NCBI RefSeq assembly: GCF_932276165.1
Contig: NC_064009.1
Span: forward strand, 3,968,001 to 4,032,000
Direction of reading: 5' to 3'
Source of the DNA: Plutella xylostella
Taxonomy: Eukaryota; Arthropoda; Insecta; Lepidoptera; Plutellidae
DNA: 64,000 nt
The notes below the pieces were generated by a model. That model worked only from the letters and a program-made list of their open reading frames with translations, was not told the origin of the DNA and searched no databases. The stretch's first letter is position 1, and the number at the start of each line of letters is the position of its first letter. The position numbers and the translations under genes were made by a program. Positions 11,296 to 21,652 of the stretch are shown piece after piece.

Positions 11296-11480
11296 CCTCA
11301 GAAGACTGTCCCCTGTATTTATTGAACTTACATAGGGTTTGTAGAAGGTTTACGTTTCAGTCATAGCGACACACAAGAATTCGACTTTCTGGCACACACA
11401 AATTGATATTCATAATTCACTTTCCTACAAACCCTACGTAAGTTCTATGAATACATACAGGGGTATGTCTTTATGAGGTT
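11296..11480. repeat. Small inverted-repeat element (MITE-like)
   Basis: Arms of about 45-50 bp pair: the left contains CCCCTGTATTTATTGAACTT (from 11310) and TAGGGTTTGTAG, the right contains CTACAAACCCTACGTAAGTT and its partner up to about 11472, with a ~75-nt unpaired centre. Scattered mismatches suggest some age. No certain target duplication was found. Confidence 0.65.
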
Positions 11481-14400
11481 TCTCTAAAATGTTTTTATCC
11501 GGTAAATATTTACCTAGGTATTACCTATATTGGCTAATATTGACTAATTATCGATGAGATAACGATACTATATAATTTGTAATAAGTATAAAGCATTTAT
11601 TTCAAATTAGATTTTTAGGAATATGATTTACTTTTTATAGTACCTAAACTAAATACCTACATAATTATTTTTACATTCATTTGTTAATAGTCAATTAATA
11701 TTACCTATTTATCTATGAGTTAAGTGGCTATTTTGCCTAAGCATCGCGCGACTAGGTACAGAAAATTGATAATAAGATTAATAAGTAATATAAATTATTA
11801 GAATAGATTCATAATTCTTCTGTTGATCACGGACGTGTACCAATTTTAAATCAAATTATTTTTATATGTAATAAAAAGAAATGGCAAACTCATTCTCCGT
11901 AATTGTTCAAAATGATAAGTACCTACCTACCAAAGATTTATGTTTAAGATAAATAAATATTGCATTAATTAAAATGTTTTAATGAGTTTTAGGTAAATAA
12001 TATAATATCTGGTACTAATATGTTGTTTGATTACTTAAAATGTAAGTACTGATTTGGTTTATTATTTTTTTGGTTAAAATATTATCTTCACTAGCGGCTT
12101 AGCCGGTATACCCTGAACCTGATACCCTGATTACAACTACCGAGTAAAGTGGCGAGACAGTTTACAAACTGAATTACTTACTACTTTACTAGCCTAGTGC
12201 GTACAAGGCTTTACACTTACAGTGACTCCCTTTTTATATTTATTTGGGATCGCTTGGGTTTCGAAATAAAAGACATAGCAGTGTAATAATACGGTTTTAT
12301 ATTAAAGTATTCACAATATGTAATAATTAACCTCACTCTGGCGTATCGTAGGTACAACATGTCAGCTTTCAGCACAGGCATAATAATAGGTATAATATTG
12401 CTTCTCATAAATTCGCACTACATTAATCGCTGCTGTATTTTTGCTGCGGACATGTAGCTATCTTTATATTCAAAACCTTCCTCATCTTTCAATAAAGTGA
12501 TGTCAAAATTTAACAGAATAGGTACGTGCGCAACGTGTAAAAATATTTATCTTAAAACATTTAACTTCACATTGCAATAGATTTTATAAGTGATGTGCTT
12601 TTTAATATTTTTCTTTATATAATTTAATGTTTAACGATGTTAATTTTTATACCAAAAATATTGATTAAACATGACAAAAATAGTGCTTATTTTAATATAC
12701 TATCTATTAAAATATTGTCTGTTTTGATGGATTTATTTATATTGATATCATGGAAGTGCACCTGATTTTACATAATCTATATTCTTTAGATACAATCACT
12801 AGACAATTCTAGACATGCAATTAGGTAGGTACATTGCATTTCATTATTTTGCTTTATCAAACAAGATATCTTGAAAATGTGCGAGAATAAGGTATAATAT
12901 TAATGAAAAACATACCCAAATTATAAATGAAACTTTGTTTGACCGAACAGTATTTCTTAATTTACAAATTAATAATTAGTCTTGATTGTCAATAAAATTA
13001 ATCGTAACAAAGCTACAGTGGCGCTGGCGGCTTACCTTAAATATTATTTATTAATTTTAGAATTTGGTTTTTAATCTAGTTATTCTATAATCTAAGTAAT
13101 GCCACCCTATCAAGGCATCTAGATCACAATCCCTAATAAGGCTAAGCCCTAGCAATGAGAAAAGGACAAGATATGCAAAAAGTCACAACTGTTACCCTAG
13201 AGAATATATAGTACTGCCAGACCAAGTTCATTTCATTACCGATACGAGTAGGTACCTATAATAAACGTTTAAGTAGATCCTCATACAACGACTAATGCTT
13301 AACTATATGAAGTTTTCACAAAAATAAATTAGTTACAACATAGGTTTACATTTAGATGGCGTAATTAACTTTGCAATGTTCATATTATTTCCTTTATAAA
13401 TACATGTCTTGGAGTAGGAATTTTAAAAGTTAGAATCTTTTGTCATCAAGTTTCTGGGTCAACGTCGACTGAAACTGAAAACATGTTTGTGCAAGGAGGC
13501 TGATGAATAAATCAACTTGGCCCAGCAGTATAGAAAGGTTAAGAATGAGCGAAAATAGCTAGCAACCTCAAGTTGATTGGTTTCTACATGGCTTCATCTT
13601 AAGGATCGGAATGTGTTAATTTGAGCAATTTTGCTATTATAAACTAACGTAAAAGTTCTTACATAATTTAGGACAGAAGCTCAGTTGTCAGTTAGCCTCT
13701 GCAACAGCTAGTGCTACGTGGAGGTAGATCAACTTTCAGGCTAACTGCAAAAATAAAATACCGAAATAGAGTCACTTTTACATACTAAAGTACATAGGTA
13801 AATTATGTCAATGTCATACATAATACTGTCTGTCTTGGAAAGCGTTAAGAAATACAAACATCATACAAATTACCTAATTGAATCCGTTCAAATTGTAGTT
13901 AAATTATTCTTTGTTACGTTTTATTTCCGTTCCTTAACTTTTACCAAACCTTCAGACAGTGCTTCAAAAATAGTTCTAGTAATTGTGCGCCAAAACGTTG
14001 AAAATTTGTGTCATCTACCTTTACTTACGGGTACTATCTGAGACTCAAATATTCTCAAACAAACTTTAAATTAATTTGATTCTACATTATTACATTTATT
14101 TTTTTATTAGTAATAATTTATAAAAGTCTATGCTAGTTTAAAAGGTATAAATGCATGCATGTTCCAATCTGAACCAGCCAGATTTTCTTACGACTACCAA
14201 AACGGCCTCACACGACTCGTTTATCAAAACCCCAAGCCAACACTATTCCTACATAAACAGTTTTTGTGGTCCTACATATAAATAGGTACTCATTCTCATA
14301 ATTTCAACAACGGCTGATCCCACAGAAACCTTTCTCTTCGTCTCATATATTGTTTGTATTTGACAAAAGATTTAGTTGCTATCTCAACTATTAACATTGT

Positions 14401-15130
14401 GCCTTAAAGTAAAATAGGTTTCTAGGTAAGTAGTTCCTCTATAGTTCTTCCGGCTACTGGTACCTAGATCCTAATCATTTCGTTCAAACTCTCTCGGACT
14501 TCTTTCTTAAAAACTAAATAAGCAATCTGGTGACACTAAAATTATGGTTTTGTAGTTAAGTATAAGTATATAAAGTTGTACTTTCAGTTTTTCTGAACAA
14601 TTAAATCGAATAACTCGAAGTATTGTTTGTTACACAGCGACTCATGATTCAAAGTTTGTCATATTATATTCGAAATAGCACAGTTTCATTTTCGATGCAA
14701 TTACTAAACTTTCTTTAAGAACTTTAACACGACACTTCAATATTATCAGGATTTTAAGATCATCATATTTTCGTTGCTATAAAATAGGAATTTATTATTA
14801 AATATCGAAGGTTCTATCGTTTAATTTCCCTTGTTTTTGTCATTAATTACAGATGAGCGTCACTTTATCTCACATAACTTTTAAACCATCGTCAACTTTG
14901 TACAGTTACACCACTGAAGAAATCACCGTAACATTAATAAACAGTTCCATTATTTTAAATCACACTTCTCGTACTCACTGGAATGATTAACAATTTTTAT
15001 AAATCGGCGTATTTTTCGCGTCTTAAACCTTGTACCTACAAAGTAACCTTTTAGGTACTTTAAAAAACTTTTTTGTTAGTTCCAAGTTTAGATTTGGGAA
15101 TGACCAATATGAGGCAAATATTAGAATGGG
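11481..15130. other. AT-rich intergenic DNA; nothing recognised
   Basis: About 3.6 kb of AT-rich DNA. Short open frames (for example near 13805-14041) are hydrophobic or low-complexity and have no domain I recognise. No RNA gene or transposon end is supported. Confidence 0.5.
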
Positions 15131-15139
15131 TTATTTTTA

Positions 15140-15268
15140 CATTTGCCCCGGGCGGGCGCTGGGGCGCCGCGGGGGCGCGCGGGGCCGGCACGGGGAGGCG
15201 GGGGGCATGGCGGTGGCTCGGCAGGGTGCTCCATGATGGCCTGCTACGAACACCGCTGCACAGCTCGT
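15140..15268 (-). other. Isolated GC-rich island, possible exon
   Basis: About 130 bp of extreme G-richness (on the + strand) sits in AT-rich surroundings, as the real exons in this window do. On the - strand a CAG follows TTCGTATTCGTTTG, and the sequence can be read as a Pro/Ala/Arg-rich stretch (for example MEHPAEPPPCPPPPRAGP) in one frame, with other frames also open. It might be a distal exon of a - strand gene, but no phase match to the phosphatase gene could be shown and the composition alone makes frames open by chance. Confidence 0.3.
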
Positions 15269-15828
15269 GATCTGCAAACGAATACGAACCTTCAAATAAT
15301 GGGACCTTAGAATTAAAAAAGAAAAATAAAATTTAATTTCCTCTTCGATGGGTTTGCTACTTATGATAATTGAAGAGAAAGGGAACATAGAAGAGAAACT
15401 TAGGACGTAGATACATAATGCAGTCGCCGGCTCTGTTCCGTATTACTCCCGTGATGATTATTTATTTGACTTCATGATGCAAAAAGTGAAAGAAGAAATA
15501 TGCATCATTAATAAAATCTTACTCGTACTCAAACCGTTAACCGTCAGAACGTTTGATTTGAGAACAAAAAGTAAATGAGCAAGGGCAAACTAGAATCCTT
15601 CGCCTAAGATATCGAGCCGTAAGGTTGTGAAACTAAGGTCAGTAGGAAACTGAGCCAAGTTTCTAGTTTCTAGGTCACAAATCCAATGTCGCCGACTATC
15701 CTATTATTCTATCATCGTTGTCTGAGTGAGGCAGCCTGGGCCTGGGAGGGCACTCTATACAACAACAACCAAAGTTTCGGAGCGCACACGGATTACACGA
15801 CAACGTAAGTTAGTTTTTCGTCAGTATA

Positions 15829-16091
15829 CAGGGTGTTGTAAAAAGGGTATACTAAGCCGAAACCAACATGTGCAGCATGGTATATCTAAGCCCGAAAATA
15901 AAATCAGAATTTCAAAATTCATGAAAAAAAAAAATTATTTTCCATAGAAAATTAGTTGGTCATGTGACTTTTTTACTATGGAGAATGTTTTTTTTTCCCG
16001 AATTTTTAAGTTCTGATTTCAGATTCAGGCTTAGATATAACATGCTGCACATGATGGTTTCTGCTTAGTATACCCTTTTTGCAACGCCCTT
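15829..16091. mobile_element. Palindromic CAGGGTGTTG-type MITE, copy 1
   Basis: The left end CAGGGTGTTGTAAAAAGGGT with GTATACTAAGCCGAAACC is mirrored at the right end (GCTTAGTATACCCTTTTTGC, then AACGCCCT). The halves pair over most of their length, making a ~260-bp fold-back. The core contains the paired words TTTTCCATAGAAAATTAGTT and GACTTTTTTACTATGGAGAA around CATGTGAC. The same family occurs at 49245-49440, 50026-50119, 52085-52310, 58297-58551 and 61765-62017. Confidence 0.8.
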
Positions 16092-16185
16092 TAGAGTGAC
16101 CCCTGGACTGATCCAGCGTTATCGTTATTTATTTTCAGTATATATATCCGTTGTTGTTGACACAACTGAGTGTGTCGACGCGGGA

Positions 16186-16298
16186 ATAACGCGAGATGGA
16201 TTGATCTGCTGAAGAAGTTCAATTAAAACTTTATTGATTGAAGTATAGAGAACAAAATACTCGTGTAAGTTTTGCAGACGTAGGTACCTAACTCCAAC
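16186..16298 (+). repeat. Left part of a split ~300-bp direct repeat
   Basis: The sequence from ACGCGAGATGGATTGAT to CCTAACTCCAAC matches 19562-19672 closely (~95%). It stops at the CTCCAAC that marks the edge of the 16299-18482 insertion; the remainder of the repeat continues at 18483-18660. Confidence 0.8.
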
Positions 16299-18482
16299 CA
16301 TTAGAATGACAATGTCATAGTACAGAATCGTAGCCATAAAAAAGCTTGAAAATTTAAGCGGTTTCTAGATGGCGCTATACGTTTCATTAAGCGGTTTCTA
16401 GATGGCACCACTATCTATGGATGAATGCAATGACATCTATCTATTCGATAGTCGTCGTAATATTGGAAACGGCCAATAGATGGCATTTTAAGCATAAAAT
16501 ATAAATGTTTGAATTTAATAAAATTTAATAAAATAAAAATTACAGAACGTGTATTTCTAGTATAGGAATCGATTGGCATGAAAAACTTAGATATTATTCT
16601 CTTCATCTAACGTGTATGCAGTTTGGTAAATATTGCACTCATAAACTTATGGAAACAAAATAATGCTGTACCTACTTAGGTACTATATCATTGTCAATTT
16701 TGAAAGAAGATATTTATTTTGCTAGTACCTACGCTAGTCAACTTGAGACCTGCTACCTATACCCATCTCTTTCACTCTCGCGTGATAATAGAATAGAGTG
16801 AAAGGGACAGGACCATTTTTCAGGTGTCAAGATAACTCGTGTAAGTATACTTTGCTCGATTATGTGCGCGGTCGCCGCTCTCGCACCACAGAGTCAATAT
16901 TGTATCATAGAACGAGTAGGTACCTACTTAATGTATTTTGGTAAATTAAGTACAATTTAGTTATCATCAATCATCATCAACAGCCAACGCACGTCCATTG
17001 CTGACCATAGGCCTCACTCAAAGCACGCCACAAAACTGTCACATTCGCCCCGAATTTCATAATTTTGATAAGGTTCATTTTTGTTTGTGTTTTTTTCCTT
17101 ATCTCAAAGTACAGTCGACAGAAAATGATTTTGCGATTCTTAATTGATTGCATATAAAGTGATTGATTAACAGCTAACTTTAGGAAATATGTTGATTAAA
17201 ATGATTATTATTTCATAAAATAGTATAACTAGCTAAAGTTTGGCCTCAGTAACAGTGAAAAGTAATTTACCCTTCTCATTGTTTTAGCTCTTACCTGAAA
17301 TAAAGAGGTTATCGATAACAATGGTCAAGATTTGGATGGCTGCATCCATCTCTTTCGCGCACTTACTTGTATTGTGGAATGTGACTATGGCTGGACCCAA
17401 TTCTCAGTGAATTTTATCAGTGAACCTATTATATAATGAACATTCATTATATAATAGGTATATATATATCACTTGGTACACAGCTACATTCTATCTCAAC
17501 CTTTTATGTTTACTTACAGGAAAATATACTTATTTTGACTCAAAATATAAATAAATAAAATATTTGTCAAGGTAGGTATTTCCCACTAACCTATAACTTT
17601 AAACCTCGCTGAACACCTACTACACATTACGAGGAAAATCGATAACTCCACATTTGTAAATGAATTAGTAAGCAATGTTAGAAACAGCAGCACTCAATAC
17701 GATCAGTCATAGGTCGTAAATAGAATTATTTTATTGAAAAAAAAATACATAAACTCGAATTGGTATACTTAATCCTAAAATAAATTGGTAGGTATAGGAC
17801 TGAACCACCACTGAAAATAAATAGGTACTGACTGGATTGACCACTAATAAAATTCCACCCTGCTCAACATGCAAAAACACAAATAATGAAAACTCTGAAA
17901 TACCTACTCAATAGCGCGCCGCATCAGCCAGCCAACACCTCCGCGGCTATAACGATATTTGTTTGGAGTTTAGGCCCTCGGCTGTTACTCGAATATCGAC
18001 CGTATATCGTTGTGATAAGGACTATTGACTATTTGTGTTTCGTGGAACTTATCAAAAAAAATGTTCGTGTACTTTCTTCTTTCACTCCTTCTAATCCTTC
18101 TATCTTTGTATCTTTCCTGTGTGTGTTACTTTGACGATACTAAACTGTTAATACTATTTTGGAGTTCGGACTTAATTTCATTCGTGGCACCCAACATACC
18201 TAAAAATCAGAACAAATATATATCCGAGTCTACCCGAGTGTCACGCGAAGTACCTAGTTAGAGCTAGTGGCGCTCACTATTGCCACCTAGTGATCATTAC
18301 GTAGTACTACTACGTTAGCAAGTAAACTCGCAACGTCTTCTTTCAAAATGGATTATGCAATAATTTAAGATTTCGACAAAATTATACCACTAACGACATC
18401 TTACGGATGATTCAAAACTAAACTATCTGGTTACAATTCTTCTAAGGAGATTGTCATTCTGTGCTAGTCTCGTTATTCTATG
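16299..18482. mobile_element. 2.18 kb insertion with 7-bp target duplication
   Basis: The direct repeat that is intact at 19562-19860 is interrupted exactly here. CTCCAAC occurs immediately before (16292-16298) and after (18483-18489), as a target duplication. The ends are short imperfect inverted repeats: CATTAGAATGACAATG at the left and the complement of CATAGAATAACGAG at the right. Internally there is a duplicated CGGTTTCTAGATGGC word (16358-16405), a 34-bp palindrome at 17425-17458 and a fragment of a dispersed repeat (GACCATAGGCCTC near 17003). No transposase is recognised. The 7-8 bp duplication would suit a hAT-like element. Confidence 0.65.
17425..17458. repeat. 34-bp near-perfect palindrome
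   Basis: Two 16-bp arms, CCTATTATATAATGAA and its exact complement, are separated by CA. It lies inside the 16299-18482 insertion. It is AT-rich and could extrude as a cruciform; no function is indicated. Confidence 0.8.
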
Positions 18483-18660
18483 CTCCAACTAATACATATA
18501 AGAATTTATTAGCATTTCATATACTTTTGCACAACTCACTCGTACAATGTTTGGCTTGCTTTTTATTTGTCTAGCTAGATTGTAGAATGAGTACGTATCA
18601 ATTCAATTCGATTAGTCTTTTCCCCTAAGAGAAACTTTCAGTCTAGATATAGAGTGTTAA
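18483..18660 (+). repeat. Right part of the split ~300-bp direct repeat
   Basis: It matches 19672-19853 (from ACTAATACATATAAGAATTT through TTAAGTTTATCTCA) with few differences. With 16186-16298 it reconstitutes one copy of the repeat whose intact copy is at 19562-19860. Confidence 0.8.
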
Positions 18661-18667
18661 GTTTATC

Positions 18668-19555
18668 TCAACTATATTGTATATTACGGCTTCAGTGAAG
18701 CGACACAAGAGCGAGTTTCAGAACAAAGAAACCGTCGTAAATCAAATGAGATTCTGTTTTGTTCACAGAACAGTGGGTCAGAATGTTATCTACATAGCTA
18801 ACAAAGCGTTACTAGTAAGTTAAGTAAAAAATCTAGATTCTTGCTGTGCTACCACAAAAAACTGTAAACACTGTTTAACAAGTGTTTAAAATGAAATTTG
18901 ACTGATTTTGTAGGCGTTTGACAGCGCTAAACACCTGTTAAATACTATCTAAGTTTTTGGTTTATAGAAAACGAGGTTAACTTTCCAACACCGATGTCAT
19001 TAAAATACATCATAGTGTTCAATGTTCACGTGCATTTTAAAATAGTATACCATAAAAATGATATAGTATAAATACGTGCAAAAGTCTATAAAGTAATTAC
19101 GAGTTACGACCAAATTCAGATATCTATATGTATCCGTAAAACGTATAACACCCCTGAGACATATTATACAAACACATACAATAATGCTGACTAGGGTAAG
19201 TAGTAAGTACATACGGGGTTTACGATAAAGCACAGACTTTTTCATATTCATAGCACACTCGTAGCGTGCTACGCGTTGGCGTAGCCGCGTAGGCGTGCTA
19301 CGTTTCTCGTAGCAAATTCAGTTTTTTCTTTTATACATGAAATCTTCTCAAGGCATTTCTAACTGATGGGTTATTTTCAAATTTGTAACATAGGTTAATA
19401 TAGGTAAGTACATACCTACCTATCTTGCAAAAAATTCAATGTAATACTTACTTACCATAAAAAACGATGGCACATACATTCTAATGTAGCGATACCGTTA
19501 AACAATTTTCACATTGCATAATAGGATACCTATAGGCTATTGTTAACTATTGTTA
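18668..19555 (+). repeat. ~0.9 kb dispersed repeat, copy 1
   Basis: It matches 34609-35360 in the same orientation over nearly its whole length, sharing for example ATTACGGCTTCA, GAACAAAGAAA, GTGGGTCAGAATGTTATCTA and TGTATCCGTAAAACGTATAA. Copy 1 has an extra ~118 bp at about 18841-18958 not present in copy 2. A GC-rich cluster of short palindromes (CGTAGCGTGCTACGCGTTGG, then GTAGCCGCGTAGGCGTGCTA) lies at 19259-19305. It sits between two copies of the ~300-bp direct repeat, like the interior of a small LTR-type element. Confidence 0.8.
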
Positions 19556-19561
19556 ATCTAA

Positions 19562-19860
19562 AACGCGAGATGGATTGATTTGCTGAAGAAGGTCAATTAA
19601 AACTTTATTGATTGAAGTATAAAAAACAAAATACTCGTGTAAGTTTTGCAGACGTAGGTATCTAACTCTTACTAATACATATAAGAATTTATTAGTATTT
19701 CATATACTTTTGCACAACTCACTCGGACAATGTTTGGCTTGCTTTTTATTTGTCTAGCTAGATTGTAGAATGAGTACGTATCAATTCAATTCGATTAGTC
19801 TTTTCCGCTAAGAGAAACCTTCGGTCTAGATATAGAAGTGTTAAGTTTATCTCAGCTGTA
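19562..19860 (+). repeat. Intact ~300-bp direct repeat (LTR-like)
   Basis: The uninterrupted copy of the repeat split at 16186-16298/18483-18660. The pair lies on either side of the 18668-19555 segment in direct orientation, as terminal repeats of a TRIM or degenerate LTR element would. The repeat does not show clear TG…CA ends, so a simple tandem duplication is an alternative. Confidence 0.7.
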
Positions 19861-20565
19861 TGAGGCGTTTGTTAAAAAAAAAAAGTTGCTTTTTGGAGAA
19901 ATAGATGGCGTTGTCTGGGGTTGTACCAACTTTCAAACCCTCAGAACACACTCAGATCACAATATGTTATTCTGTGAGGCTAACGAAATGTGAAAGTGAC
20001 GTAGGTAGGTAGAATTGTAGTATTATTTTCTCTATGATGTCGATGTCACTGTTGCTTCAGCGTTCAGTGCGATTGTGCGTACAGCCGTTCTTTTCAAGTT
20101 TTCTCAGTTTCCTTGTGTTTCTCCTGTATTAATTGAGTTGTAGTTGAGCTCTTTGGGATCTTATTTAGGATCATACAATAAATAAAAATAGAAAATCAGT
20201 TCTCACACGCAGCACCCGTTCAAACGGCGCGCATAGAGAAAAGAACACTACGTGACGGCGCGGGTAGAACTATTCACAGAATACTTAGCACTATCCCAAG
20301 CCACATGCAGTCTGAGCCTCGGAAGGATGGCTCGCGTTACCACCCGACATTTAATCACAACTAGTGAGTTCTTATTCTGAGTTTAGTACTCTTTGTTCTC
20401 TATGTAATTTTTGACAGTTGGTACACTGCGTTTTCACGCCATCTATCGGCTTACCCAAAAGCTCAACTGACAGCTGTCAAGGAAAACGGCTCAAATGAGA
20501 GCCAAGTTCAATATTATTATAAATGCCTTGGTTGTTGACTACAACGACAAAAGAAGTGAGATCTA

Positions 20566-20913
20566 AATGGGTGCCAAGTTCAATGGTCAGTCCTGAAATT
20601 TATTTATAAGTAACAGTATAACATATCATATCTTCTTATAACATAAAATAATGTATTGTAGCCCAAGGTCTGATTTGGCTAGTTTTTATACACCTACCAA
20701 CGAATTATTATGTTCGAATTAATAAGAACCGACAAATTCTTGTTGGTTTAACTTGTGAAGGCTATAAGTAATTAATATATTTTGAAAACTAGCCAAGACA
20801 GACCTTAGGCTACAATACGAGTACATTATTTTATGTTATAAGAAGATACGATATGTTATACTGTTACTTATAAATAAATTTCAGGACTGACCATTGAACT
20901 TGGCACCCATTTA
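20566..20913. repeat. Large fold-back element, arms ~120 bp
   Basis: From AAATGGGTGCCAAGTTCAAT the left arm runs to about 20690 and is matched in reverse complement by about 20782-20913 (ending GCACCCATTT). Shared words include CAGTCCTGAAATTTATTTAT, GTAACAGTATAACATAT and CTTATAACATAAAATAATGT. About 90 bp lie unpaired between. The arms are around 90-95% complementary, so a read-through transcript would form a long RNA hairpin. Confidence 0.85.
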
Positions 20914-21028
20914 TTACGTTACGAGGCTCGTAACGCCGTAGGTCCATTTATAAAGACAAATAAAAAAAAAATCAAAAGTTTGACTAGACTTTATAAAGTG
21001 TAGGTACAATATTCACTCAATTGTTTAA

Positions 21029-21560
21029 CCGATCCGATCTGTTCCGATCGATCCGATTTGATCCGATTTGATCCGATTTGATCCGATTTGATCCGATTTG
21101 ATCCGATTTGATCCGATTTGATCCGATTTGATCCGATTTGATCCGATTTGATCCGATTTGATCCGTTTTGATCCGTTTTAATCCGTTTTGACTCGATTTG
21201 ATACGATTTGATCCGATTTGATCCGATTTTATCCGATTTAATCCGATTTGATCCGTTTTAATCCGTTTTGATCCGTTTTGATCCGTTATGACTCGATTTG
21301 ATCCGATTTGATCCGATTTGATCCGATTTGATCCGATTTGATCCGATTTGATCATATTTGATCAGATTTGATCCGATTTGATCCGATTTGATCCGATTTG
21401 ATCCGATTTGATCCGATTTGATCCGATTTGATCCAATTTGATCCGATTTGATCCGATTTCATCCGATTTGAACCGATTTGATCCGATTCGGTTCGTTTCG
21501 ATTCCACTCGATTCGATTCAATCTGATCCGATCCGATTTGATCCGATCCCATTCCATTAT
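21029..21560. repeat. 10-bp tandem minisatellite (GATCCGATTT)n
   Basis: Around 50 tandem copies of the decamer GATCCGATTT run almost without indels. Variant units (ATCCGTTTTG, ATCCGTTTTA, ACTCGATTTG) are grouped at 21161-21200 and 21250-21300, suggesting a larger internal duplication. Both margins are degenerate, as is usual when unequal crossing-over homogenises the centre. Because 30 bp is three units, both strands stay open and give a false 10-residue protein repeat (for example SDQIGSNRIK). Confidence 0.95.
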
Positions 21561-21652
21561 ATTTACAGCTATCTTAGACTAGTAAACATTAATGTTATGC
21601 ATCTCAAAGCCATTTCATATTTTTCGCATATTATGATAATATGGTAGTACCA

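Noticed and set aside
18841..18958. Distinct small transposon in copy 1 of the dispersed repeat
   Set aside because: It has weak internal inverted words but no clear target duplication; it could equally be a deletion in copy 2, so it is only noted within the repeat.
19259..19305. CRISPR-like GC-rich short repeats
   Set aside because: These are nested short palindromes within a dispersed repeat of an animal genome, without regularly spaced unique spacers.
21017..21552. Long repetitive proteins (SDQIGSNRIK-type) on the - strand
   Set aside because: They are the automatic translation of a 10-bp tandem repeat with no stop in its 30-bp super-period; all share the same residues and nothing supports expression.
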